Of a DNA stretch of 64,000 bases, positions 15,588-24,703 are shown piece by piece. Source of the DNA: CAZTTG01 sp964615935 (GTDB lineage Bacteria > Planctomycetota > UBA1135 > GCA-002686595); the NCBI GenBank assembly GCA_964615935.1, contig CAZTTG010000006.1:1-64000 (forward strand). Reading direction: 5' to 3'. Under the pieces are notes generated by a model. The model worked only from the letters and a program-made list of their open reading frames with translations. It made no database searches and had not been told where the DNA came from. The translations under genes and the position numbers were made by a program. Numbering within the stretch: position 1 is the first letter of the stretch; each line of letters starts with the position of its first letter.

Positions 15588-16982
15588 ATGGCGAGCGATG
15601 GTGCGCTGGCGCGATCCCGCGGAGCGGCGGGTGTCGGAGGGAGGCCGTCCCTCGCAAGGGGATGGGCGGCCGTCGCGGTTCTGCTGCTCGCCTCGCTCGC
15701 GGTGACCGCCGGCGAGCGGGCCCATCCCCAGGACGGGCCGCACGCCGACGTGCGCATCTCCATCTTGGACGAGAGCGTGCGCTTCAACGTGCTGATGAAC
15801 CTGGTCTTCGTCGACGAGATCGTGGACGCGGCCCGGGAGCAGGACGGATGGGTGCACGAGGTCGAGCAGGATGGCCTGCACGAGGCCCTCTTCGACCACT
15901 ACCGGGAGGTCAACCTCGTGACCGTGGACGGGGTCGAGGTGACGCCCGTGGACTCCGGCTTCGAGGTCACCGAGCCGGACATGAGCCTGCTGCCCCTGTT
16001 CCCCATCACCGGGACGCGCGGGCTCGTCGGTGTGCGCCTGGTCCTCGAGTACCCGGTCAAGACCCCACCCCGCAAGGTCTCCATGGTCTGGGGGTCCTAC
16101 CCCCCCAATCCGCTGGCGGCGATCGATGAGGAGCCCCCACCCCTGGAGATCACCGCGCGGCTGGACGTCGGCGGCCGGGACACCATCATCACCTTCCGGG
16201 CGGAGGAGCCCGAGTACACCTGGCACGGCACGACCGCCCTGGTCGAGCGCTTCCTGCCGGTCCCCGAGCGCGGCCAGGCCCCGGCCCCGCCCGAGCTCCC
16301 GCTCCTGTCCCTGGGGCTCGCGCTGCTGGCCGCGGCGTCGATCGCCGCGCCCGGTCTGCGCCGCGCGGCGCCGGCGCGACGGCGCGCGCGCCTGCTGGCC
16401 GCCCCGCTCCTGCTGCTCGGCGCGGCGCTCACCCTGGGCACCGCGCGGGTGCCGGTGCCGGCCTCGCTGTGGGCCGGAGGGGGCGCGGGCCTGCCCGGCG
16501 AGGAGGAGGCCCTGGCCGTCTTCGCGCCCCTGCACGCCAACATCTACCGGGCCTTCGACTACACCGAGGAGAGCGACGTCTACGACGCCCTGGCGCGCAG
16601 CGTGGACGGCGACCTCCTGGAGGAGCTCTACGACGAGATCTACCAGAGCCTCATCCTGCAGGAGGAGGGCGGCGCGGTGTGCCGGGTGCAGGAGGTGGAC
16701 CTGCTGGAGAGCGAGGTCGAGTCGATCGGGCTCCTGCCGCCCGACGACGTGCCGGGCTTCGCGGTGGTGGCCCGCTGGCAGGTGATGGGCTCGGTCTATC
16801 ACTGGGGTCACGCGCACAGCCGCACCAACGAGTACCGGGCCCGCTACGCGGTCGAGCTCGCGGAGCCGGGCTGGCGCATCGCCGGCAGCCGCGTGCTCGA
16901 GCAGTCGCGGGTGGACTCCGCCCCCATCCCGGGCGAGACCGGCGGCGAGCCCGAGGCCCTGTGGGGCGAGGAGGGGCTGTGA
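15588..16982 (+). CDS. Membrane protein of unknown function, first gene of the FtsX/ZnuA-like unit
   Basis: 464 residues from the ATG at 15588; an in-frame start at 15483 would add 35 residues without any domain and is less likely. A signal/membrane segment lies near 24-41, an extracytoplasmic domain of about 200 residues follows, two adjacent hydrophobic helices sit near 240-260 and 268-288, and a second soluble domain of about 150 residues (from HANIYRAFDYTEESD) ends the protein. The first domain has DEIVDAAREQDGW and YREVNLVTVDG; the second ends with YAVELAEPGWRIAGSRVLEQSR, reminiscent of an NTF2-like strand-rich fold. I do not recognise the family. Its stop overlaps the start of the ATPase gene (GTGA), so it is very likely part of the same transporter unit. 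Confidence 0.7.
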   Translation: MASDGALARSRGAAGVGGRPSLARGWAAVAVLLLASLAVTAGERAHPQDGPHADVRISILDESVRFNVLMNLVFVDEIVDAAREQDGWVHEVEQDGLHEALFDHYREVNLVTVDGVEVTPVDSGFEVTEPDMSLLPLFPITGTRGLVGVRLVLEYPVKTPPRKVSMVWGSYPPNPLAAIDEEPPPLEITARLDVGGRDTIITFRAEEPEYTWHGTTALVERFLPVPERGQAPAPPELPLLSLGLALLAAASIAAPGLRRAAPARRRARLLAAPLLLLGAALTLGTARVPVPASLWAGGGAGLPGEEEALAVFAPLHANIYRAFDYTEESDVYDALARSVDGDLLEELYDEIYQSLILQEEGGAVCRVQEVDLLESEVESIGLLPPDDVPGFAVVARWQVMGSVYHWGHAHSRTNEYRARYAVELAEPGWRIAGSRVLEQSRVDSAPIPGETGGEPEALWGEEGL

Positions 16983-17662
16983 GCGCCCCCATGGTCGAGC
17001 TCGCCGGCGTGCGCTTCGCCTACTCCGGCGAGGGGGGCTTCCGGCTGAGCGTCGAGAGCCTCGCCATCGAGCGCGAGGAGCACGTGGCCTGCATCGGGCC
17101 CAGCGGCACCGGCAAGACCACCCTGGTGAACCTCATGGCCGGGATCGAGGTGCCCGAGGCGGGGCGCGTGAGCCTGGGCGGCGAGGCCATCAGCGAGCTG
17201 TCGGACGAGGAGCGGCGCGCCCGGCGCATCGCCAGGATCGGCATGGTCTTCCAGGAGTTCGAGCTGCTCGACTACCTCTCGGCCCTGGACAACGTGCTGC
17301 TGCCCTACCACGTCGCGGGTTGCCTGGTCCTGGACCGGGCCGCGCGCGAGCGCGCGCGCTCCCTGGCGCGGGCCACCGGCATCGAGCCCATGCTGCGCCG
17401 GCGCCCGGCGCGCCTCTCCCACGGCGAGCGCCAGCGGGTGGCCATCTGCCGGGCGCTGGTCACCGGGCCCGAGCTGGTCCTGGGGGACGAGCCCACCGGC
17501 AACCTCGATCCGCAGACCGCGAAGACCGCCCTGGACCTGCTCTTCGACCAGGTCCGCGAGCGGCGGGCGGCGCTGTTCATGGTGACCCACGACCACTCGA
17601 TCCTGGACCGCTTCGACCGGGTGATCGACGTGCGCGACCTCGAGGCGGGAGGGGCGTCGTGA
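16979..17662 (+). CDS. LolD/MacB-type ABC transporter ATP-binding protein
   Basis: 227 residues from the GTG at 16979, which overlaps the preceding stop (GTGA). Complete ABC motifs: Walker A GPSGTGKTT (40-48), Q-loop VFQEFELLDYL (90-100), signature LSHGERQRV (147-155), Walker B ELVLGDEP (165-172) and the switch histidine in MVTHDHS. The LolD/MacB/FtsE type is indicated by the EPTGNLD stretch and by the FtsX-like permease that follows. It energises the permease encoded by the next gene, whose GTG start overlaps its stop by 4 bases. With a ZnuA-like lipoprotein downstream, metal or lipoprotein handling is possible. Confidence 0.9.
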   Translation: MSAPMVELAGVRFAYSGEGGFRLSVESLAIEREEHVACIGPSGTGKTTLVNLMAGIEVPEAGRVSLGGEAISELSDEERRARRIARIGMVFQEFELLDYLSALDNVLLPYHVAGCLVLDRAARERARSLARATGIEPMLRRRPARLSHGERQRVAICRALVTGPELVLGDEPTGNLDPQTAKTALDLLFDQVRERRAALFMVTHDHSILDRFDRVIDVRDLEAGGAS

Positions 17663-18831
17663 GGGGCATCCTGCTGCTCTCCTGGCGCCACGCCCTGCAC
17701 AACCGGGCGCAGACCACCATCCTGACCCTGTGCATCGCGGTGCCGGTCTTCCTGCCCCTGGCGGCGCGGCTCCTGATCCACCGCTATCAGGACGACCTGA
17801 CCGCCCGGGCGGAGAACACCCCGCTGGTGGTGGGCACCCAGGGGAACCGCTTCGACCTGGCGCTCAGCGTCCTGTACTTCCGGGAGAGCGAGCTGGGGAC
17901 CCTGCCCTTCACCCGGCTGGCGGAGCTGAACGCGGCCGGCATGGGCACGGCCATCCCGCTGAACCTGCGCTTCACCGCCCGCGGCCTGCCGGTGGTGGCC
18001 ACCTCGCCGGAGTACTTTGAGCTGCGCGGGCTGCGGGCCGAGCGGGGCAGCATCCCCCTGATGCTGGGCGACGCGGCCCTGGGCGCGCGGGTGGCGCGGG
18101 AGCTCGGGCTCTCGCCGGGCGACGCGCTCTTCTCCGACCAGCGCGAGCTCTACGACATCTCCAAGCCGCCGGCCCTGAAGATGCACGTCTGCGGGGTCCT
18201 CGCCGAGGGCGGCACGCCCGACGACGGGGCGGTCTTCGTGGACGTGGGCACCGCCTGGGTGCTGGAGGGCCTGGCCCACGGCCACGACGACGCCCTGGTC
18301 GAGGTGGACGAGAGCCTGGTCCTGGGCCGCACCGAGGGCAACGTGGTCCTCAGCCAGGCGATGATCGAGTACAACGAGGTCACCCCCGAGAACCTCGCCT
18401 CCTTCCACTACCACGGCGACCCCGCGCGCCTGCCGCTCTCGGCCATCGTCTTCGATCCCACCGACGCCAAGGCGGCCACCCTGACGAAGGCGCGGGTGAA
18501 CGCCTCGGAGGGCTGGCAGATGGTGACGCCGGTGGACGTGATCGAGGACCTGATGGCCTTCGTGTTCCGGATCCGGGCGCTCTTCGACAGCCTCTCGGCG
18601 GTCCTGGGGGCCTGCACGGTCCTGATGTGCGCCCTGGTGGTCCTCTTGTCGATGCGCATCCGCGCGGCCGAGATGAGCACCCTGAACCGCATCGGCTGCA
18701 GCCGCTTCGCCGTGGCCCGGCTGTACGCGGTCGAGATCGCGCTGGTGGTGGGCCTGAGCCTGGTCCTGGCGGCCGCCGGGATCGGGTCGGTGGCGGTGCT
18801 GCTGCCGGACCTGGCGAGGGTGCTCGGGTGA
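17659..18831 (+). CDS. FtsX-like ABC transporter permease
   Basis: 390 residues from the GTG at 17659. One hydrophobic helix near residues 15-35 (TTILTLCIAVPVFLPLAARLL), a large extracytoplasmic domain of about 260 residues, then helices near 313-333 (LGACTVLMCALVVLLSM) and 355-385. That is the MacB/FtsX plan except that the fourth C-terminal helix of the family appears to be missing; the frame ends soon after the third. The segment MSTLNRIGCSRFAVARLYAVE between helices is the usual cytoplasmic coupling loop. It pairs with the LolD-like ATPase and is followed 25 bases later by the ZnuA-like lipoprotein gene. Confidence 0.82.
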   Translation: MRGILLLSWRHALHNRAQTTILTLCIAVPVFLPLAARLLIHRYQDDLTARAENTPLVVGTQGNRFDLALSVLYFRESELGTLPFTRLAELNAAGMGTAIPLNLRFTARGLPVVATSPEYFELRGLRAERGSIPLMLGDAALGARVARELGLSPGDALFSDQRELYDISKPPALKMHVCGVLAEGGTPDDGAVFVDVGTAWVLEGLAHGHDDALVEVDESLVLGRTEGNVVLSQAMIEYNEVTPENLASFHYHGDPARLPLSAIVFDPTDAKAATLTKARVNASEGWQMVTPVDVIEDLMAFVFRIRALFDSLSAVLGACTVLMCALVVLLSMRIRAAEMSTLNRIGCSRFAVARLYAVEIALVVGLSLVLAAAGIGSVAVLLPDLARVLG

Positions 18832-18856
18832 GGAGCGCATTCCAGAGGAGCGAGCC

Positions 18857-19810
18857 ATGCGAGTCGTGACGAGAATCCCGTTGGTCGGCCTGATCCTGGC
18901 CCTGGTCGGCGGCTGCGGACCGGGGGACGCGAGCGAGGACGCGGAGACCGCCGAGCCGGTGGTGTACACCACCTTCTACCCCACGACCTTCTTCGCCGAG
19001 CGGATCGCCGGGGGACTGGTGGAGGTGGTGTGCCCGATCCCCGAGGACGAGGACCCCATCTTCTGGCAGCCCTCGCGCGAGGCGATCCAGCGCTACCAGG
19101 AGGCCAGCCTGGTCGTCGTCAACGGCGCCGAGTTCGAGAAGTGGGTGGAGAGCGCCAGCCTGCCGCGCAGCCGCGTGGTGGACACCGCCGCCTCGTTCGA
19201 GGACCGCCTCGTGACCTACCAGGCCACCACCACCCACAGCCACGGTGCCAAGGGGATGCACGCCCACACGGGCATCGACGGGCACACCTGGATGGACCCC
19301 GCCCTGGCCGCGATCCAGGCGGAGGCCATCCGCGACGCCCTGTGCGCGCGCTTCCCCGAGCACGCCTCGGCCTTCCGCAGGAACTCCCAGGCCCTGGCGG
19401 CGGAGCTGGGGGCGCTGGACGCGAGGCTGCAGGCGATCAGCCTCGAGGACATCGCGATCCTGTGCTCGCACCCGGCGTACAACTACCTCTCGCGGCGGTG
19501 CGCGTGGGAGGTGGTCAACTTCGACCTCGATCCCGACAGCCCGCTCACCCCGGAGCAGCTCGAAGCCATCCGCCAGGCGGTCGAGGACACGGGCTTCGTC
19601 CCGGTGATGCTGTGGGAGTCGGAGCCCCTGCCGGAGACGGCACAGGCGCTGCAGGGCGAGCTCGGCGTCCGCAGCATCCTCTTCTCCCCCTGCGAGCTGC
19701 TCGGCGAGACGGAGCGGGCCGCGGGCTTCGACTACCTGAAGGTCATGAATGCGAACGTCGATCGCCTGGTGGCGCTCACCCAGGGCCTCGCGTTCCCATT
19801 CCGTCGATGA
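18857..19810 (+). CDS. ZnuA-like metal-binding lipoprotein with altered ligand set
   Basis: 317 residues. A signal peptide with lipobox LVGGC (Cys20) indicates a lipoprotein. The cluster A-I fold is clear: VVYTTFYPTTFFAERIAGG, VVNGAEFEKW, HTWMDPALAAIQAEAI, ILCSHPAYNYLSRR and a C-terminal ESEPLPETAQAL stretch. Two expected metal-site histidines are present (His143 in GHTW, His205 in SHPAY), and a histidine-rich loop (His127, 129, 135, 137) sits where zinc-specific members have theirs. The first ligand, normally DPH, reads DPI (Ile68), so the site is incomplete. No ZnuB/ZnuC-type genes are adjacent; its partners appear to be the FtsX-like permease and ATPase just upstream. AGAGGAGCGAGCC precedes the ATG. 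Confidence 0.82.
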   Translation: MRVVTRIPLVGLILALVGGCGPGDASEDAETAEPVVYTTFYPTTFFAERIAGGLVEVVCPIPEDEDPIFWQPSREAIQRYQEASLVVVNGAEFEKWVESASLPRSRVVDTAASFEDRLVTYQATTTHSHGAKGMHAHTGIDGHTWMDPALAAIQAEAIRDALCARFPEHASAFRRNSQALAAELGALDARLQAISLEDIAILCSHPAYNYLSRRCAWEVVNFDLDPDSPLTPEQLEAIRQAVEDTGFVPVMLWESEPLPETAQALQGELGVRSILFSPCELLGETERAAGFDYLKVMNANVDRLVALTQGLAFPFRR

Positions 19811-19895
19811 CGCGCGCGGGTTCGCCGCGTGGGGCGTGAATTCCCGGGCTCCCGGCGCGTACCATGCCCGTTCCCCGACCGGAGACCCTCCAGCC

Positions 19896-20570
19896 ATGTC
19901 GAATCGATTCACCGCCGGAATCCGCAGACCCCTCCCCCACCCCGCCCGCCGCGGCGCCATCTCCATGGGCTGCGGCGTCACCCTGGGCGTCCTGCTCCTG
20001 CTCGTCCTGGGCATCGGCGGCTGCGGGGTGAGCCGCTACAACGGCATCATCGACAAGCAGGAGGACGTCGAGGCCAGGTGGACGGTGATCCAGAGCCAGT
20101 ACAAGCGGCGCTTCGACCTGATCCCGCAGCTCGTCGAGACGGTCAAGGGCGCGGCCAACTTCGAGAAGTCCACCATCACCGAGGTGACCGAGGCTCGCGC
20201 GTCGGTAGGGCGGGTGCAGCTCCCCGACGAGCTTCCCAGCGATCCCGCGCAGCTCCAGGCCTACATGGCGGCGCAGAAGCAGCTGGGCGCCTCCCTGGGC
20301 CGGCTGCTGCTGGTGGCCGAGAACTACCCACAGCTCCGGGCCACGGAGAACTTCCGGGACCTGCAGACCCAGGTCGAGGGGACCGAGAACCGCATCGGCA
20401 CGGCGCGGACCGACTACATCCTGTCGGTCAAGGGCTTCAACGTCTCCATCCGCCGCTTCCCGGGCAACCTGATCGCCTCCATGTTCGGCTTCGAGAAGCT
20501 GCCCCAGCTCGAGATCGACGAGGGCGTGACCGAGACGCCTACCATCGACTTCGGAAGCAGCGACGACTAG
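19896..20570 (+). CDS. LemA family membrane protein
   Basis: 224 residues. A hydrophobic segment (about 25-43, VTLGVLLLLVLGIGGCG) anchors a cytoplasm-distal coiled-coil bundle with the LemA signature YNGIIDKQEDVEARWTVIQSQYKRRFDLIPQLVETVKGAA, VTEARASVG and LLVAENYPQLRATENFRDLQ. A later in-frame ATG at 19965 would remove the first 23 residues and may be the true start; LGIGGC could also be read as a lipobox. LemA function is not settled. It commonly sits beside TPM-domain proteins, as here: the YgcG-like gene follows after 8 bases. Confidence 0.9.
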   Translation: MSNRFTAGIRRPLPHPARRGAISMGCGVTLGVLLLLVLGIGGCGVSRYNGIIDKQEDVEARWTVIQSQYKRRFDLIPQLVETVKGAANFEKSTITEVTEARASVGRVQLPDELPSDPAQLQAYMAAQKQLGASLGRLLLVAENYPQLRATENFRDLQTQVEGTENRIGTARTDYILSVKGFNVSIRRFPGNLIASMFGFEKLPQLEIDEGVTETPTIDFGSSDD

Positions 20571-20578
20571 GCCCCGGC

Positions 20579-21328
20579 ATGCTCGCCCTCCTCTTCAGCG
20601 CGGCCCTGCTCGCGGCCACGCCCCAGATCCAGGTCCCGGACAACGACGGTTGGGTCACCGACCTCGCCGGGATGCTCTCGCCCGATCAGGAGCGCTCCCT
20701 CGAGTCCCTGATGGAGTCGTACAAGTCCGGCACCACCCACGAGATCGCCCTGCTCACGGTGGAGAGCCTCGAGGGCCAGCCCCTCGAGCGCACCGCCCTG
20801 GAGGTCGCCCGCGGGTGGGGCCTCGGCGGGGCGGACGCCAACAACGGCGCCCTGCTGCTGGTCTCCAAGGCCGACCGCAAGATCCGCATCGAGGTCGGCC
20901 GCGGGCTCGAGGGCAACCTGACGGACTCCATCTCGGGGCGGATCATCCGCGACATCATCTCGCCGCAGTTCAAGCAGGGGCGCTTCCACGAGGGGCTGCG
21001 CGCGGGGATCGGAGCCATGCACGCGGCCATCGGCGGGGACTACGGGCCGGTGGAGCGGACCGCCGGGGGGCGGCGGTCGGACGCCGGCTCCGCCGGGGCG
21101 GGCGTGGTCGGGATGGTGATCTTCATGCTCCTCATGATCCGGATGGGGCGCGGGCGCCGGCACGGCGTCGGGGGGATCCTGCCGTGGATCCTCCTGGGCT
21201 CCCTGACCGGGAGACGCGGGGGCGGAGGCTTCTCCTCGGGCGGTCTGGGCGGGGGCGGCTTCGGCGGTTTCAGCGGCTTCGGAGGAGGCGGTGGCTTCTC
21301 CGGAGGCGGCGCCTCGGGAGGCTGGTGA
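20579..21328 (+). CDS. TPM-domain (YgcG family) membrane protein with glycine-rich tail
   Basis: 249 residues. Signal peptide (about 1-13), TPM domain (about 20-150) with VTDLAGMLSPDQERSLE, EIALLTVESLEGQPLERTALEVARGWGLG, NNGALLLVSKADRKIRIEVGRGLEG and FHEGLRAGIGAM, then one membrane helix near 176-192 and a tail of Gly/Phe/Ser repeats (about 210-249) ending SGGGASGGW. This is the standard YgcG layout. TPM domains are extracytoplasmic; the Arabidopsis relative TLP18.3 has phosphatase activity, but the bacterial role is unclear. The final TGA overlaps the ATG of the next gene. Confidence 0.9.
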   Translation: MLALLFSAALLAATPQIQVPDNDGWVTDLAGMLSPDQERSLESLMESYKSGTTHEIALLTVESLEGQPLERTALEVARGWGLGGADANNGALLLVSKADRKIRIEVGRGLEGNLTDSISGRIIRDIISPQFKQGRFHEGLRAGIGAMHAAIGGDYGPVERTAGGRRSDAGSAGAGVVGMVIFMLLMIRMGRGRRHGVGGILPWILLGSLTGRRGGGGFSSGGLGGGGFGGFSGFGGGGGFSGGGASGGW

Positions 21329-22134
21329 TGGCGATCTTCGCAAGCGTGCTGGCGCTCTCCCAGGAGGGCGGTTCCTGGACCGGCGAGGGCCACGGCGTCT
21401 CCCGCGGCTTCCTCGAGCTCTCGGGCTGGATCGGGAGCTGGGCGCTGCTGCTCGTCTTCCTCTTTCTGCTCGTGCGGGCCCTCGTGCGCGACCGGCGCTA
21501 CCGCGCCACCCGCTCCCTGAACGAGGCCGACCTCGGGATCCTGCACGCCGAGATCCGCTCGGCCGAGAAGAAGACCGTGGGCGAGATCCTGCCCGTGGTC
21601 GTCGAGCGCTCCGACCCCCACCCGGGCGCGCGCTGGACCTCGGCGCTCCTGACGCTCCTCCTGGGATCGGTCCTCCTGGCCGGCTGGCTACCCTGGGACC
21701 ACCCCTCGCTGGTGCTCCTCGCCCAGCTCGCCCTGGGAGCCGTGGGCTGGCTGGCGGCGCACTTCCTGCCGGACTACCAGCGCCTCTTCATCCGCGCCGA
21801 GCGCGCCAGCAAGGTCTGCGAGGAGCAGGCCTTCCAGGAGTTCCACGCCCACGAGCTGCGCGAGACCGAGGGCCGCACCGGCGTCCTGATCTTCGTCAGC
21901 CTGCTCGAGCACCGGGTCATCGTCCTGGCCGACGTCGGCATCGACGCCAAGGTCGGCGAGGACACCTGGAGCCGGGTCGACCGGGCCATCCTCGAGGGTG
22001 TCCGCGAGGGCCGCCTGCGCGAAGGCCTGGTGGCCGGCATCCGCGAGTGCGCCCGCGTCCTGCAGGAGCACTTCCCCTGGGAGGAGGGCGACCGCAACGA
22101 GATCCCCGACCGGGTGATCGTGCGGCGGGAGTAG
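21328..22134 (+). CDS. Second TPM-domain membrane protein
   Basis: 268 residues. An N-terminal membrane helix near residues 36-54 and two more near 111-127 and 134-150 surround a TPM domain (about 75-250) with EIRSAEKKTVGEILPVVVERSD, GRTGVLIFVSLLEHRVIVLADVGI and GLVAGIRECARVLQEHFP. It belongs to the membrane-embedded TPM type (TIGR-like YgcG partner) often found downstream of a LemA/YgcG pair. The ATG shares one base with the preceding stop (TGATG); a GTG three bases earlier is an alternative. The LemA-TPM-TPM set probably acts as one envelope complex. Confidence 0.85.
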   Translation: MAIFASVLALSQEGGSWTGEGHGVSRGFLELSGWIGSWALLLVFLFLLVRALVRDRRYRATRSLNEADLGILHAEIRSAEKKTVGEILPVVVERSDPHPGARWTSALLTLLLGSVLLAGWLPWDHPSLVLLAQLALGAVGWLAAHFLPDYQRLFIRAERASKVCEEQAFQEFHAHELRETEGRTGVLIFVSLLEHRVIVLADVGIDAKVGEDTWSRVDRAILEGVREGRLREGLVAGIRECARVLQEHFPWEEGDRNEIPDRVIVRRE

Positions 22135-22143
22135 GCGGGCGGG

Positions 22144-24580
22144 ATGCGGGCCTGCCTCGCGGTGGTGCTGCTGGCCGGCTGGGCGAGCCCGCAGACCGTC
22201 AGCGAGGCCCTGCGGCTCGTCGGCGAGCACGCCGCCGTGTGGACCGCTCCGCCGACGCGCACGCCGGCGGACTGCTCGGTGGACGGGCCGCTCATGGGGA
22301 ACGGCGACCTGAAGGTGGCCCTCGGGGGTCCGCCGCAGGAGCAGCGCTTCCACCTCGCCAAGAACGACCTCTGGCGCCTCGAGTCCGGGCGCGGGAACGC
22401 CAGCCCGGTGAGCCTCGGCGAGCTGGCGATCCGCGTCCCCGGGCTCGCGGGCGCCTCGTACGAGGTGCGCCAGTCGTGGGCCGAGCCCAGGACCGTGGGG
22501 ACCTTCGCCACCGCCGAGGGCATCCTGCGCGCGACGAGCCTGGTCGCCGCGGAGCGCAACCTGCTCGTGCTGCGGCTGGAGGCCGAGGGCCGCGCCTTCG
22601 ACGTCGATGCCGTGCTTCGGGTGATCTCGGGCCGGGGCTCGATCAGCGAGGCCGGGCGAGGCGGCGAGGTGGTCTTCGGCCGGCGCGCCTTCCTCGAGGG
22701 CGTCGAGATCGCGAGCGGAGCGGCCGTGGCCTGCAGGGTGCTCGGCGGGGGGGTGGGCGCCGCGCCGGGAGAGACGGCGACCTCGGCGGGCTTCCGGTTC
22801 ACCTTGCCCGCGGATCGGCCCGTCACCCTGGTCCTGGCCATGGACAGCCTGCTGGCGGACGAGCGCTACGCCGAGCGCGCGATCGAGGCCGTCGAGAGCC
22901 TCGCCCCCTCCGACCTCGACGAGGTGTACGAGGACCACGACGCCTGGTGGGCAGCCTACTGGGGGCGCTCCTACGTGGAGATCGGAGATCCGGCGCTGGA
23001 GAGGCACTACTGGCGGTCCCTGTACGCCATGGGCGCGGCCAGCCGCGACCCGCGCTTTCCGCCGGGGATCTTCGGCTGGGTGACCACCGACTCGCCCCGC
23101 TGGCAGGGGGACTACCACACCAACTACAACCACGTGGCGCCCTTCTACGCGCTCTACTCCGCCAATCGTCTCGAGCAGGGCGATCCCCAGGACGCGCCCA
23201 TCCTGGCCTTCCGCGAGCGCGGCCGCTGGTACGCCGAGGAGGTCACGGGGACGCGCGGCGTGCTCTACCCGGTGGGCATCGGTCCGCTCGGGATCGAGAC
23301 CACGCGGGTGAGCGAGGAGAGCGATTCGCCGAACCACGAATCGGGCGGGATGTTCTACCAGCAGCGCTCCAACGCCGCCTACTGCCTGGTGAACGTGGCC
23401 CAGCGCTGGCGCTGCACCTACGACCCCGAATACGGGGCCAGGGTCTACCCCTTCGTCCGCGAGGTGGTCGAGTTCTGGGAGGACTACCTCCGCCTCGAGG
23501 AGGGGCGCTACGTCATCGTCGGCGACGCGGTCCACGAGGGATCGGGGCAGAACGTGAACCCGATCCTCACGCTGGGGCTCCTCCGCAACGCCCTCGACCT
23601 CGCCCTGGACATGAGCCGGGAGCTGGACGTCGACGCCGGTCGCCGCGAGAAGTGGCGCCACGTCCTGGATCACCTGAGCGGCTGGACGACCCAGGAGCGG
23701 GACGGGCGGACCGTCTTCCGCTACACCGAGCGGGGCACCGAGTGGTGGGGCGACAACACGCTGGGCATCCAGCACGTCTACCCCGGGAACGCCCTTGGCC
23801 TCGACAGCGACCATGAGTGGCTCGCCGTCGCCCGCGACACGATCACCACCATGGACCGCTGGATCGACTTCAACGGCTCGAACAGCTTCTTCCCCGCTGC
23901 GGTGCGCGTGGGATACGACCCGGAGGTCATCCTCGACCGACTGCGCGCCTACGCGGCGCACACCTACCCCAATGCAGGGCTCCTGACACATGCGCCCCGA
24001 TTCATGCAACCATCCGCTCATGGCTCAGCAGGGAAACGGCGTGTCGGGCTCGCTCCCTGGTCGGTGTCGATCGCGGCCCCCGTCAAAGCGTTGCATACCT
24101 TATGACGCACCCCCTCATCGTGAATGAACGGCATTCGGCCAATGCCGCCACTCCACGCACCTATGTCAGGAGCCCTGCAATGGCTTCCAGCTCGGCAACC
24201 CCCACGGCATCGAGAACTTCAGCACGACGCCCAACGCGATCGACATGATGCTCTGCATGGGCCACGTGCCCGCCGGCGCGGCGCCCGGCACGCAGGTCCT
24301 GCGGGTGTTCCCCGTCTGGCCGAGGGAGCGCGACGCCCGCTTCGCCGGCCTCCGCAGCTGGGGCGCCTTCCTGGTCTCGAGCGAGCTCAGGCAGGGCCGC
24401 GTGCAGTACCTGTGGATCGCGAGCGAGCGCGGCCGCGACTGCACGGTGGTCAACCCCTGGCCGGACGAGGAGGTGGTCGTGCGCCGTCCCCGGGGGGCGG
24501 AGGAGATCGTACGCGGCGCGCGATTCACCCTGGAGACCTCGGAGGGGGAGGTCCTCCTCCTCGAGCCCAGGTCCCGCTGA
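22144..24580 (+). pseudogene. GH95-like alpha-fucosidase-type glycoside hydrolase interrupted by a miniature element
   Basis: Before insertion the gene would have encoded 742 residues: 610 codons to 23973, then 132 from 24182 to the stop at 24578-24580. A signal peptide (about 1-17), the N-terminal DGPLMGNGDLKVALGG region, the NYN motif (DYHTNYNHVAPFY) matching the active-site Asn pair of GH95, and the C-terminal HGIENFSTTPNAIDMMLCMGH and LRSWGAFLVSSE regions place it in the six-hairpin glycosidase group. A 205-bp element at 23974-24178, flanked by AAT direct repeats, splits the coding sequence. Removing the element plus one repeat restores the frame exactly. As it stands, translation leaves the native frame at residue 610 and stops at 24105 after 43 foreign residues, losing the C-terminal part that aligns with the catalytic-base region of GH95 (inference). 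Confidence 0.85.
23974..24178. mobile_element. 205-bp miniature inverted-repeat element (MITE-like) inside the GH95-like gene
   Basis: The ends are a perfect 15-bp terminal inverted repeat, GCAGGGCTCCTGACA at the left and TGTCAGGAGCCCTGC at the right. AAT occurs directly outside both ends (23971-23973 and 24179-24181), as expected for a 3-bp target duplication. The interior is visibly lower in GC than the host gene and carries no coding frame of note, so it is non-autonomous. A 3-bp ANT duplication is the rule for the ISL2 group of IS5-family transposases (family knowledge); the link is an inference because no transposase is in the window. Confidence 0.88.
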
Positions 24581-24609
24581 GGATCGCATCGCCTCCGCCC
24601 AGGCGGCCC

Positions 24610-24615
24610 TATACT
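24610..24615 (+). promoter_or_regulatory. Possible -10 element upstream of the Gfo/Idh/MocA gene
   Basis: TATACT lies 88 bases before the ATG at 24704 in otherwise GC-rich spacer and differs from the sigma-70 consensus at one base. I see no convincing -35 hexamer at the usual spacing, so this is tentative. Confidence 0.25.
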
Positions 24616-24703
24616 CCACCCGGCGGCGCCGGCCGCCGGCCGGAGAGCGACCGCGGGCCGCCCCCTCCCGCCCCTCCCGGGGCACACCCCATGCGAGCCA
24701 GCC

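Noticed and set aside
21205..21328. CRISPR-like or tandem repeat DNA
   Set aside because: The repeated GGCGGC/GGAGGC text codes the glycine-rich tail of the YgcG-like protein and has no spacers.
22144..24105. A genuine shorter 653-residue hydrolase
   Set aside because: The last 43 residues are encoded by the miniature element, and the missing C-terminal segment continues in frame after the element at 24182.
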